A DNA stretch of 64,000 nt from Pseudomonas sp. LS.1a (lineage in GTDB: Bacteria > Pseudomonadota > Gammaproteobacteria > Pseudomonadales > Pseudomonadaceae). Below the pieces are notes generated by a model, which was not told the origin of the DNA, did no database searches, and was given only the letters and a program-made list of their open reading frames with translations. Below, piece after piece: positions 1-7,571 of the stretch; positions within the stretch are counted from its first letter, which is position 1, and every line of letters begins with the position of its first letter. The translations under genes were made by a program, and so were the position numbers. Location: the NCBI RefSeq assembly GCF_022533585.1, contig NZ_CP092827.1, positions 1,590,001 through 1,654,000 on the forward strand, read 5' to 3'.

Positions 1-831
1 GGCCTGGAGGCCTGTGGCGAGTGCAAGTCCTGCTTGCTGCTCAAGGCCGGCAGCCACCCGGACAACTTTGTCCTCGAGCCCGAAGAAGCCGACAAGCCGA
101 TCAAGGTCGACCAGGTGCGCGAGCTGGTGGCCTTCGTGGTGCAGACTGCGCAGCTGGGTGGGCGCAAGGTGGTGCTGATCGAGCCGGTGGAGGCGATGAA
201 CGTCAACGCCTCCAACGCCCTGCTCAAGAGCCTCGAGGAGCCCTCTGGCGATACCGTGTTGCTGCTGGTCACCCACCAGCCCAGCCGCCTGTTGCCGACC
301 ATCAAGAGCCGTTGCCAGCAGGTGGCCTGCCCGCAGCCCAGCCTGGCCCAGAGCCAGGCCTGGCTGGCCGGCGCGCTGCCCGACAGTGACGAGGCCGAGC
401 GCGACGAGTTGCTGACCCTGGCGGCCGGTTCGCCGCTGATGGCCGTCAGCCTGCAGGCGCAAGGCGTGCGCGAGCAGCGCGCGCTGGTCACCGACGGGGT
501 GAAGAAGCTGCTCAAGCAGCAGCAATCGCCCAGCCAGCTCGCCGATGCCTGGAGCGGTGTGCCGCTGTTGCTGCTGTTCGACTGGTTCTGCGATTGGGCG
601 CACCTGATCCTGCGCTACCAATTGACCCAGGACGAGGAGGGGCTAGGCTTGGCCGATATGCGCAAGGTGGTGCAGTACCTGGCGCAGAAGAGCCGCCAGG
701 CCAAGGTGCTGGAGGTGCAGGCGTGGATACTGGAACAGCGCCAGAAGGTGCTGGGCAAGGCCAACCTCAACCGTGCGTTGTTGCTTGAATCGTTGCTGGC
801 CCATTGGCTGCAACTGCCGGGCGCCCGCTGA
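1..831 (+). CDS. holB: DNA polymerase III subunit delta' (3' part, 276 codons)
   Basis: The reading frame is open from base 1, so the 5' end lies outside the window. HolB is the delta' subunit of the clamp loader and helps place the beta sliding clamp on primed DNA. The visible part opens with the cysteine zinc module (CGECKSC), followed by an AAA+ region with KVVLIEPVEAMN (degenerate Walker B), SNALLKSLEEP and the SRC motif (IKSRCQQ), then the helical C-terminal collar domain. The stop is 30 bases before the TatD gene, matching the usual holB–tatD pairing. The pilZ gene that separates these two in P. aeruginosa is absent here. Confidence 0.93.
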   Translation, partial: GLEACGECKSCLLLKAGSHPDNFVLEPEEADKPIKVDQVRELVAFVVQTAQLGGRKVVLIEPVEAMNVNASNALLKSLEEPSGDTVLLLVTHQPSRLLPTIKSRCQQVACPQPSLAQSQAWLAGALPDSDEAERDELLTLAAGSPLMAVSLQAQGVREQRALVTDGVKKLLKQQQSPSQLADAWSGVPLLLLFDWFCDWAHLILRYQLTQDEEGLGLADMRKVVQYLAQKSRQAKVLEVQAWILEQRQKVLGKANLNRALLLESLLAHWLQLPGAR

Positions 832-861
832 TTTCCCATTTTTCATGTGTGTTGTTATCCC

Positions 862-1644
862 ATGCTCGTAGATTCCCATTGCCACCTCGACCGTCTTGAC
901 CTGAGCGCCCATCAGGGCTCCCTTGATGCTGCCCTGCAGGCGGCGCGTGAGCGCGGGGTCGGGCATTTTCTGTGTATTGGCGTCAGTGCCGAGAATGCTG
1001 GCGCGGTGAAGGCGCTGAGCGAGCGGTACGCCGATGTCGATTGCTCGGTGGGCGTACACCCGCTGGACCTGGCGCCGGGCGAAACGCCGGCGCTGGAATG
1101 GCTGCTGCGCGAACTGGCTCACCCACATGTGGTGGCCATTGGTGAAACCGGGCTGGATTACCACTACGAGCCGGAGGCTGCAGAGCTGCAGCAGGCGTCG
1201 TTCCGCCTGCATCTGGAGGCCTCGCGACAGACCGGCAAGCCGGTGATCGTGCACACCCGTGCGGCGCGTGCCGATACCTTGGCGCTGCTGCGCGAGGCCA
1301 ACCTGCCGCAGGCTGGCGTGCTGCACTGCTTCACCGAAGACTGGGACATGGCCAAGGCGGCGCTTGACCTGGGGTATTACATTTCGTTGTCTGGCATCGT
1401 TACCTTCCGCAATGCCGATGCCCTGCGTGAAGTGGCGCGGCAGGTACCGGTAGATCGGTTGCTGGTGGAGACGGATTCGCCGTATCTGGCGCCGATTCCG
1501 CACCGGGGCAAGCCGAATTTGCCACAGTATGTGCGTGAGGTGGCGGAGTACGTCGCTTCGTTGCGCGGGGCCAGTTATGAGCAGTTGGCTGAGCAGACAA
1601 CGGCGAATTTCAAGCGCTTGTTCCCGTTGGCGCGGGTGGGCTGA
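862..1644 (+). CDS. ycfH: TatD-family metal-dependent hydrolase (YcfH-like)
   Basis: A 260-residue TatD-type TIM-barrel hydrolase; relatives are Mg-dependent 3'-5' DNases. Metal ligands are visible in order: the N-terminal DSHCHLD, the Glu of GETGLDYH, the His of VIVHTR, the His of LHCFTE and the Asp of ETDSPYL near the C-terminus. A GTG fifteen bases upstream would add five residues (ending at MLVDSHCHLD), but the family normally begins at MLVDSHCHLD, so the ATG at 862 is chosen. It follows holB closely and is probably co-transcribed, as ycfH follows holB in E. coli. The exact substrate is not evident from sequence. Confidence 0.9.
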   Translation: MLVDSHCHLDRLDLSAHQGSLDAALQAARERGVGHFLCIGVSAENAGAVKALSERYADVDCSVGVHPLDLAPGETPALEWLLRELAHPHVVAIGETGLDYHYEPEAAELQQASFRLHLEASRQTGKPVIVHTRAARADTLALLREANLPQAGVLHCFTEDWDMAKAALDLGYYISLSGIVTFRNADALREVARQVPVDRLLVETDSPYLAPIPHRGKPNLPQYVREVAEYVASLRGASYEQLAEQTTANFKRLFPLARVG

Positions 1645-1697
1645 TTCGCAGGGTTGGTATTGCGTGAGGGCCACCAGGGGCTCGCCATAGCAGTTTT

Positions 1698-1940
1698 AGC
1701 GCCTGTGAGATCGAGCGCCGCCCGCGCGGCGCATCGCGAGCGAAGCTCGCTCCTACATTTTTTCGGGCCAATTATTCCTGTGGGATTTGCGCGCGAACGC
1801 CTTGGCGCATGGCTCGATATCGCGTCGTACAAACAAGGCGGTCGCGCGCGCTGGCACAGGCGATACTGGCCCGAAACAGATGTAGGAGCGAGCTTCGCTC
1901 GCGATGCGCCGCGCGGGCGGCGCTCGATTTCACAGGCGCT
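1698..1940. repeat. MITE-like inverted-repeat element, copy 1 (243 bp)
   Basis: Two nearly perfect arms of about 65–70 bases face each other, both reading AGCGCCTGTGA(G/A)ATCGAGCG inward and containing GAGCGAAGCTCGCTCCTACA. They flank a middle of about 105 bases that is not self-complementary. A second copy lies at 27363–27603 with its middle in reverse orientation, so the whole unit appears to have moved as one piece. No real ORF is present; short open frames crossing it are by-products of the palindrome. It fills most of the gap between the TatD gene and rgsA. Confidence 0.85.
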
Positions 1941-1995
1941 GCAAAACTTGAGGCAGGCACCTGGTAGCCCGCCTGCAATCCTCCTCGAAACACCC

Positions 1996-2115
1996 AAAAA
2001 AAACCCGGGTTCTGGGGGGGGAATCCGGGTTAAGACCATTAGGAGTAAAACAAAGGTACGCGGTCCCTGAGCACCTTTATCGGCGCGCCACTTGGGGGGG
2101 ATGCGCCGCGCCAAC
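1996..2115 (-). ncRNA. rgsA: RgsA (P16) small RNA
   Basis: On the minus strand an RpoS-like -10 (CCAATACTT, 2129–2121) precedes a transcript of about 120 nt. It contains an AAAGGU…ACCUUU hairpin and a C-rich stretch, and ends in a clean intrinsic terminator (AACCCGG stem, 2002–2031, then eight U from 2003–1996). In P. aeruginosa the Gac- and RpoS-dependent RgsA/P16 RNA gene lies next to the tatD homologue, and the size matches. Identity rests on position, size and promoter type, not on an alignment. The 5' end is estimated from the -10 box. Confidence 0.72.
2002..2031 (-). terminator. Intrinsic terminator of rgsA
   Basis: A seven-base-pair stem (AACCCGG/CCGGGTT) with a C-rich loop is followed on the minus strand by eight consecutive U residues. 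No protein gene on this strand ends here, which is what points to a small RNA. Confidence 0.85.
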
Positions 2116-2315
2116 ACTTCAAGTATTGGTCAGGTTTGGCGCAGTGCCAGTGCATATTGGTCGTTTTTTAAACAGATTTGGAATACGCCGACGTTTCATT
2201 CCTCCCGCAGCGCATGGCCGTATGCATCGTGAAACACAGACATGCGTGGATGATCCGTGCAATTTCCCGCAAGTTAGGCATAATAAACCGCTTCGATTGT
2301 CATCCAGTCCTTCCT

Positions 2316-2951
2316 ATGCAGAAAGAACCTCGTAAGGTCCGTGAGTTTCGCCGCCGCGAACAGGAAATCCTCGACACCGCGCTCAAGCTGTTTCTCGAAC
2401 AGGGTGAAGACAGCGTCACCGTCGAGATGATCGCTGACGCCGTGGGCATCGGCAAAGGCACGATCTACAAGCACTTCAAGTCCAAGGCGGAGATCTACCT
2501 GCGCCTGATGCTCGACTACGAGCGTGACCTGAACGCGCTGTTGCATTCGGCCGACGTCGACCGCGACAAGGAAGCCCTGTCGCGAGCCTACTTCGAGTTC
2601 CGCATGCGCGACCCGCAGCGTTACCGGCTGTTCGACCGCCTGGAAGAAAAGGTGGTCAAGGGCAACCAGGTGCCGGAAATGGTCGAGCAGTTGCACAGCA
2701 TTCGTGCCTCCAACTTCGACCGCCTGACCCAGTTGATCAAGGGCCGTATCAGCGAAGGCAAGCTCGAAGACGTGCCGCCGTACTTCCACTATTGCGCCGC
2801 CTGGGCGCTGGTGCACGGTGCCGTGGCGCTGTACCACTCGCCGTTCTGGAGCAATGTGCTGGAGGATCAGGAAGGCTTCTTCCAGTTCCTGATGGACATT
2901 GGCGTGCGCATGGGCAACAAGCGCAAGCGCGATCCCGAACCTTCCAACTGA
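2316..2951 (+). CDS. TetR/AcrR-family transcriptional regulator
   Basis: A 211-residue regulator with the N-terminal TetR helix-turn-helix: ILDTALKLFLEQGEDSVTVEMIADAVGIGKGTIYKHF (residues about 18–55) is textbook for the family. The C-terminal two thirds is a helical ligand/dimer domain without a recognisable ligand signature. The open frame extends 46 codons upstream, but those codons read as non-coding and overlap the rgsA promoter side, so the ATG at 2316 is chosen. The position between tatD/rgsA and the MoaA paralogue is as in other Pseudomonas. Target genes are unknown. Confidence 0.86.
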   Translation: MQKEPRKVREFRRREQEILDTALKLFLEQGEDSVTVEMIADAVGIGKGTIYKHFKSKAEIYLRLMLDYERDLNALLHSADVDRDKEALSRAYFEFRMRDPQRYRLFDRLEEKVVKGNQVPEMVEQLHSIRASNFDRLTQLIKGRISEGKLEDVPPYFHYCAAWALVHGAVALYHSPFWSNVLEDQEGFFQFLMDIGVRMGNKRKRDPEPSN

Positions 2952-3078
2952 GATAGTGCAGGCTCTCCCTGAAGCCTGCCAGGCAGCGTTATTGGGGCTG
3001 CGCAGCAGCCCCATGACTGACAAGCCTGCTCCCGCGACAGCACGGCGACACCGACAGCGGCAAAAAGGATAGGGGCTT

Positions 3079-3109
3079 GCAAAAACCTGATTTATGAGTC
3101 AGGTTTTGC
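3079..3109 (+). terminator. Hairpin after the TetR gene
   Basis: GCAAAAACCTGA and TCAGGTTTTGC form a stem of about ten base pairs with an eight-base loop, ending in a short T stretch. It lies 31 bases before the MoaA-like start and may end TetR transcripts. Another perfect palindrome (GGGGCTGC GCA GCAGCCCC, about 2995–3013) sits just upstream. Confidence 0.5.
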
Positions 3110-3139
3110 CAGCCCTCATCATCCATGCCGGAGTCATTC

Positions 3140-4108
3140 ATGATCGTCGATCGTCAAGGCAGGCGTTTTCGCAACCTGCGCGTCAGCCTGACGGCTGCCT
3201 GTAATTATGCCTGCACCTACTGCGTACCAGACGGCAAGCGCCTGGTGGCAGCGCAGGACGAGCTGCCGGCGGATGCCCTGGCCCGTGGCGTGGCCTACCT
3301 GATCGAAGCCGCCGGCATCGAGCGCTTGCGCATCACCGGCGGTGAGCCATTGGTCAGCCCGCGCCTGGATGCCTTCCTGGCTGCCGTGGCCAAGCTCGAC
3401 CTTGAGGATATCTCGCTGACCACCAATGGCCAGCTGCTGGCGCGCAAGCTGCCCCAGTTGCAGGCGGCCGGTATCCGCCGGCTGAACGTTTCCCTCGATA
3501 CCCTCGACCCGCAGGCCTTCCGCCGCATTGCCCGGGGTGGCGATCTGGCCAGTGTGCTGGCGGGTATGGAGCAGGCCAGTGCCCTGGGCATGCAAATCAA
3601 GGTGAACATGGTGCCGATGCGCGGGCACAACCTCGAGCAGGTGCTGCCACTGCTGGATTACTGCCTTGAGCGCGGCTTCGAACTGCGCTTCATCGAACTC
3701 ATGCGCATGGGCCACCTGGCCCGTGACCACAACGCCTTCCTGCAACAGTTCGTCGGCCTCGACCAGTTGCTCGCACTGATCGCTGGCAAGCATGCCTATG
3801 CCCAGGTCGACGCGCCGCTGGACGCCACCGCCTTGCGTTATCAGATCCCTGGCAAAGGCCACTTCGGCGTGATCGCCAACGAAAGCGTACCGTTCTGCCG
3901 CACCTGCTCGCGGCTGCGCCTGTCCTCCACGGGCTGGCTGCATGGCTGCCTGTCGTCGGGCAATCGCCATTTCGTCGGCGACCTGCTGGAAAAGCCGCGT
4001 CATCAGGCGCTACCGGCCCTGCAGCGCTTGCTGGTGAAGGCCTTGGCAGACAAGCAGGACCTGGCGTTTTCCGGTGGTGTGATGGTGATGAAGGTGATCG
4101 GTGGCTGA
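3140..4108 (+). CDS. moaA: Radical SAM MoaA-family protein
   Basis: A 322-residue homologue of GTP 3',8-cyclase, the first enzyme of molybdopterin synthesis. Both iron–sulfur cluster motifs are present: N-terminal CNYACTYC (CxxxCxxC, SAM cluster) and C-terminal FCRTCSRLRL…GC (CxxCx13C). The SAM-binding ITGGEP, RLNVSLDTL and the essential C-terminal Gly-Gly (VIGG) are also there, so it looks catalytically intact. An upstream ATG at 3125 is possible, but a CGGAG Shine-Dalgarno at 3129–3133 is spaced correctly for 3140. No other moa gene is adjacent, so this is probably a paralogue of the moa-cluster gene. Confidence 0.85.
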   Translation: MIVDRQGRRFRNLRVSLTAACNYACTYCVPDGKRLVAAQDELPADALARGVAYLIEAAGIERLRITGGEPLVSPRLDAFLAAVAKLDLEDISLTTNGQLLARKLPQLQAAGIRRLNVSLDTLDPQAFRRIARGGDLASVLAGMEQASALGMQIKVNMVPMRGHNLEQVLPLLDYCLERGFELRFIELMRMGHLARDHNAFLQQFVGLDQLLALIAGKHAYAQVDAPLDATALRYQIPGKGHFGVIANESVPFCRTCSRLRLSSTGWLHGCLSSGNRHFVGDLLEKPRHQALPALQRLLVKALADKQDLAFSGGVMVMKVIGG

Positions 4109-4174
4109 AGCTGGCGCAAAAGCTGCATCCGCCGGCTATTCGCCGGTTTTTCGTCGCCGGCCACTGGAGGAAAG

Positions 4175-4780
4175 ATGCGTAGCCTGGTTTTGCTGCTGGC
4201 GCTGATGGCGCTGGGCGGTTGCATGAATGTCAGCGACATGGGCGAGGGCGTTCGTTATCACATGAGCGATGCCGGTCTGCTGGACCACAGCGATACCCGT
4301 CGCACCCTGTCGATCCGCCTGCAGCCCGATTCGTTCATCTTCATCGGCCAGGGTGCGTTCGTGCCACCGGGCAAGGGGCCGGTGCCACGGCAGAACGTGG
4401 TGGCCGAGCAGGCCTTCAAGAGTTTTGTCGAGTATTTCCCGCTGGTGCGTCGCGCCCAGGGCCCGCTGGGTCTGGAAGAGGCCATCGCCCAGGCGCGTTC
4501 GGTGGGGGCCGACTACGTGCTGTACACCCGCTTTGCCCGTACCGACGACCGAATCGGCAATGGCGACGAGTGGTATGACGAACAGGCGGTCGACCGCCTG
4601 GGCTGGGACACCGGTGTGGTGCAGATGATGCTGATCGAAACCAGCACCCGCTACCTGATCGACACAGCGCGTATCAAGAGCCGTGGCGGTTTGTTGACGT
4701 TCCACGATAACACCCCGGAGGATTTGCTTGGCGCGCCGATGCGCGAGTACGCTCGTAGCCTTCTGGGTGTGAGTGAATGA
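4175..4780 (+). CDS. Putative lipoprotein (DUF4823-like)
   Basis: A 201-residue protein with a short lipoprotein signal peptide: MRSLVLLLALMALGGC has a lipobox (LGGC, Cys at residue 16), so the mature protein should be lipid-anchored. The next residues are Met-Asn, without the Asp typical of inner-membrane retention, so outer-membrane sorting is the default guess. A good GGAGGAAAG ribosome site precedes the ATG. The body is a mixed alpha/beta domain with no catalytic motif I recognise. It is followed at once by the DUF1285 gene (10-base gap), suggesting co-transcription. Confidence 0.8.
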   Translation: MRSLVLLLALMALGGCMNVSDMGEGVRYHMSDAGLLDHSDTRRTLSIRLQPDSFIFIGQGAFVPPGKGPVPRQNVVAEQAFKSFVEYFPLVRRAQGPLGLEEAIAQARSVGADYVLYTRFARTDDRIGNGDEWYDEQAVDRLGWDTGVVQMMLIETSTRYLIDTARIKSRGGLLTFHDNTPEDLLGAPMREYARSLLGVSE

Positions 4781-4790
4781 GGCAAGCGTG

Positions 4791-5351
4791 ATGAGCGATT
4801 CCGGCAAGGCCAATGATCTTCTGGCGCAGATCCCCAAGGCCAAGGGCCTGCCGCCGGTGCATCTGTGGAACCCGGACTTCTGCGGTGACATCGATATGCG
4901 CATCGCCCGTGATGGCACCTGGTACTACCTGGGTACGCCGATTGGCCGCAAGCCGATGGTGCGGCTGTTTTCCACCATCATCCGCCGCGATGGCGATGAC
5001 TACTTCCTGATTACTCCGGTGGAGAAGGTGGGCATCCGCGTTGATGATGCGCCGTTCGTAGCGGTGGCGCTGGACGTGGTGGGGGAGGGGGAGCAGCAGG
5101 TGCTGCGCTTCACCAGCAATGTCGAGGACCAGGTCGAGGCCGGGCCGGCCAATCCCCTGCGCATGGTGATTGACCCGGTGACGCAGGAGCCATCGCCGTA
5201 TGTGCTGATGCGCAGCAACCTTGAAGCGCTGATTCATCGCAATGTGTTCTACCAGTTGGTGGAACTGGCGGTACCGCGTGAGATCGAGGGTGAGCAGTGG
5301 CTTGGGGTGTGGAGCCAGGGTGAGTTTTACCCGATCGGGCGTAGCAGCTGA
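4791..5351 (+). CDS. DUF1285 domain-containing protein
   Basis: A 186-residue conserved proteobacterial protein. Family-typical features are PVHLWNPDFCGDIDMRIARDGTWYYLGTPIGR near the N-terminus and the RRDGDDYFLITPVEKVGIRVDDAPF segment. No signal peptide or membrane segment is seen, so it is predicted cytosolic. Function is unknown. A GAGG at 4779–4782, overlapping the stop of the lipoprotein gene, fits the ATG at 4791; the GTG at 4773 would overlap the previous gene and is less likely. Confidence 0.82.
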   Translation: MSDSGKANDLLAQIPKAKGLPPVHLWNPDFCGDIDMRIARDGTWYYLGTPIGRKPMVRLFSTIIRRDGDDYFLITPVEKVGIRVDDAPFVAVALDVVGEGEQQVLRFTSNVEDQVEAGPANPLRMVIDPVTQEPSPYVLMRSNLEALIHRNVFYQLVELAVPREIEGEQWLGVWSQGEFYPIGRSS

Positions 5352-5358
5352 GTTCCCT

Positions 5359-5394
5359 GTTGCCTGTGCCGGCCTCTTCGCGGGCACAGGCAAC
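5359..5394. repeat. Degenerate REP forming a hairpin
   Basis: GTTGCCTGTGC and GCACAGGCAAC form an eleven-base-pair stem around GGCCTCTTCGCGG, a fragment of the genome's REP sequence. It lies just after the DUF1285 stop, where it could stabilise or end that transcript. Confidence 0.6.
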
Positions 5395-5487
5395 GATCGG
5401 CCTCTTGGTTTTTCCCCGAATTGGCCATTTGTCTCTCTGCCCCACAGGCCTAACCTGCAGGCAATTGCCATCCAGGAGAAGCCCACC

Positions 5488-5889
5488 ATGAAACCCCTGA
5501 GCATCATCCTCTTTGCCCTGCTCGCCGCCCAATCCCCTGTCTGGGCCCATGGCGACGCTGCCGACCAGGTCAAGGTCCTGCAGCAGCAACAACCCTCGAA
5601 CGCCCCCGGCAAGAACGCCGTGATGCTCACCGTCAGCTACGCCCCCGGCCAGGCGTCACCCGCGCATCAACATCCTGGCGCGGTGATGGCCTACGTGCTG
5701 GAAGGGGCAGTGCTATCGAAGCTCAACGGCGAGTCGGAGAAAACCTACAAGGCCGGCGAATACTGGTACGAGGCGCCAGGCACCGTACACAGCGTGTCAC
5801 GCAACGCCAGCCAGACCCGGCCAGCCAAGCTGCTGGTATGGAGCCTGGTGGAGGAAGGCAAGCCCGTGACCGAGCCACTGAAGAACTGA
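5488..5889 (+). CDS. Periplasmic cupin-domain protein
   Basis: A 133-residue protein with a clear Sec signal peptide (MKPLSIILFALLAAQSPVWA, cleavage before HGDAAD). It is followed by one cupin barrel: motif 1 is PAHQHPGAVMAYVLEG (HxH with the downstream Glu) and motif 2 is YEAPGTVHSVSRN, so a metal site is plausible. AGGAGA stands about nine bases before the ATG. A much longer upstream extension in the same frame crosses the REP hairpin and is rejected. Substrate and function are unknown. The gene ends at a strong terminator shared with tRNA-Asn. Confidence 0.83.
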   Translation: MKPLSIILFALLAAQSPVWAHGDAADQVKVLQQQQPSNAPGKNAVMLTVSYAPGQASPAHQHPGAVMAYVLEGAVLSKLNGESEKTYKAGEYWYEAPGTVHSVSRNASQTRPAKLLVWSLVEEGKPVTEPLKN

Positions 5890-5903
5890 TTGTGAACATA
5901 ACG

Positions 5904-5942
5904 AAAAAGCCCCCGGTTGCTTGCGCACCCGGGGGCTTTTTC
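5904..5942. terminator. Bidirectional intrinsic terminator
   Basis: AAAAAGCCCCCGG…CCGGGGGCTTTTT is a strong GC stem flanked by A and T runs on both sides. It can end the cupin transcript (+) and read-through of tRNA-Asn (-). Confidence 0.9.
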
Positions 5943-5948
5943 AATGTT

Positions 5949-6024
5949 TGGCTCCGCGACCTGGACTCGAACCAGGGACCCAATGATTAACAGTCATTTG
6001 CTCTACCGACTGAGCTATCGCGGA
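5949..6024 (-). tRNA. tRNA-Asn (GTT)
   Basis: The complement folds as a 76-nt cloverleaf: acceptor TCCGCGA/TCGCGGA, discriminator G, encoded CCA, anticodon loop CTGTTAA (anticodon GTT), and T-arm GGTTCGAGTCC. It reads away from the cupin gene and toward the shared terminator. Confidence 0.97.
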
Positions 6025-6086
6025 ATCTGTGCGTATCTTACTGATTGTCAGGGGGAAGTCAAGCCACCCCCTGACAAATCAAGCAG

Positions 6087-7283
6087 TTACAGTACTTCGA
6101 CGATGGCCTTGGTGACCACGTGGATGTTGCTCTGGTTCAGCGCGGCAACGGCGATGCGGCCGGTGTCCAGGGCATAGATGCCGAAGTCGTTCTTCAGGCG
6201 GGCGACCTGCTCAACGGTCAGGCCCGAGTACGAGAACATGCCGACCTGGCGGCCAACGAAGCTGAAGTCGCGGCTGGCGCCATATTCGGCCAGCAGCGAA
6301 ACCATCTGCTTGCGCATGCCGTGGATGCGCTCGCGCATTTCGGCCAGTTCGCTTTCCCACATCTGGCGCAGTTCGGGGCTGTTCAGCACGGTGGCGACGA
6401 TGGTTGCACCGTGGGTCGGCGGGTTGGAGTAGGTGGTGCGGATCACGCGCTTGACCTGCGACAGCACACGGGTGCTCTCGTCTTTGGAGGCGGTGACGAT
6501 CGACAGCGCACCGACGCGTTCGCCGTACAGCGAGAACGACTTGGAGAACGAGCTGGAAACGAAGAATTCCAGGCCCGACTCGGCAAACAGGCGCACGGCG
6601 AAGGCGTCTTCGGCGATACCGTCACCGAAGCCCTGGTAGGCCATGTCGAGGAACGGCACATGGCCCTTGGCCTTGACCACTTCCAGGACGTTTTTCCAGT
6701 CATCCAGGCTCAGGTCGACGCCGGTCGGGTTGTGGCAGCAGGCGTGCAGCACCACGATCGAGCCGGACGGCAGGTTGTTCAGGTCTTCGAGCATGCCGGC
6801 GCGGTTGACGTCGTTGGTCGGCGCGTCGTAGTAGCGGTAGTTCTGCACCGGGAAGCCGGCCGACTCGAACAGCGCGCGGTGGTTTTCCCAGCTAGGGTCG
6901 CTGATGGCAACCACGGCATTCGGCGACACACGCTTGAGGAAGTCGGCACCAATCTTCAGCGCACCGGTACCGCCGACGGCCTGCACGGTAACCACGCGGC
7001 CAGCGGCCAGCAGCGGCGACTCGGCACCGAACAGCAGCTTTTGCACAGCCTGGTCGTAGGTGGCGATGCCGTCGATCGGCAAGTAGCCGCGCGAGGCGTG
7101 CTGGGCGGCACGCTGGGTCTCGGCTTCGATCACGGCGCGCAGCAGCGGAATGCGGCCTTCCTCATTGCAGTACACGCCCACGCCCAGGTTGACCTTGTCG
7201 GTACGTGGGTCGGCGTTGAATGCTTCGTTGAGGCCCAGGATAGGGTCGCGGGGTGCCAGCTCGACAGCGGAAAACAGGCTCAT
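6087..7283 (-). CDS. tyrB: Aromatic/aspartate aminotransferase (class I PLP)
   Basis: A 398-residue class I aminotransferase that moves amino groups between aromatic amino acids or aspartate and 2-oxoglutarate. The N-terminus SLFSAVELAPRDPILGLNEAF matches the AspC/TyrB subgroup. HACCHNPTGVD is the substrate/PLP-phosphate region, SSSFSKSFSLYGERVG holds the PLP lysine, and the conserved C-terminal arginine region (RIAVAALNQSNI) is present. Length equals the family norm. It is divergent from uvrB, the same arrangement as P. aeruginosa next to uvrB–gltX. Sequence alone does not separate aromatic from aspartate preference; TyrB/PhhC-type is my guess. Confidence 0.88.
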   Translation of the reverse strand: MSLFSAVELAPRDPILGLNEAFNADPRTDKVNLGVGVYCNEEGRIPLLRAVIEAETQRAAQHASRGYLPIDGIATYDQAVQKLLFGAESPLLAAGRVVTVQAVGGTGALKIGADFLKRVSPNAVVAISDPSWENHRALFESAGFPVQNYRYYDAPTNDVNRAGMLEDLNNLPSGSIVVLHACCHNPTGVDLSLDDWKNVLEVVKAKGHVPFLDMAYQGFGDGIAEDAFAVRLFAESGLEFFVSSSFSKSFSLYGERVGALSIVTASKDESTRVLSQVKRVIRTTYSNPPTHGATIVATVLNSPELRQMWESELAEMRERIHGMRKQMVSLLAEYGASRDFSFVGRQVGMFSYSGLTVEQVARLKNDFGIYALDTGRIAVAALNQSNIHVVTKAIVEVL

Positions 7284-7530
7284 TGTTACTTTGGCTCTGA
7301 TTGGAGTGTGATAGGACGTACCCGCTCCAGCCCGAATGCACTGAAGCGGTGCACAAACGGGGAGTCAGTATAGTGATACCGACCGGTCACCGCGACAGTC
7401 TGGCGCACCTTTTCCGGTCATTTGCGCAAATATTTTTCTACCATTGGTCTAAATGCCGGGTCCACCGTAACAAGCGCTCACGACTGTGCCTTGAAAGCGC
7501 CCCCCGACAGGCGCATTTGGGTATAGACTA

Positions 7531-7546
7531 CTGGCTAAATTTACAG
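7531..7546. promoter_or_regulatory. LexA (SOS) box upstream of uvrB
   Basis: CTG GCTAAATTTA CAG is a perfect CTG-N10-CAG LexA site with an AT-rich centre. It lies 26 bases before the uvrB start and just after a TATAGACT -10-like sequence (7522–7529), where a repressor would block transcription. Confidence 0.75.
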
Positions 7547-7571
7547 TTACTGCAGCACCGCGAGGTCCGTC

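Noticed and set aside
1654..2070. Open frames across the MITE-like repeats (also 27195–27596)
   Set aside because: They arise from the GC-rich palindromic arms and recur at both repeat copies without ribosome sites.
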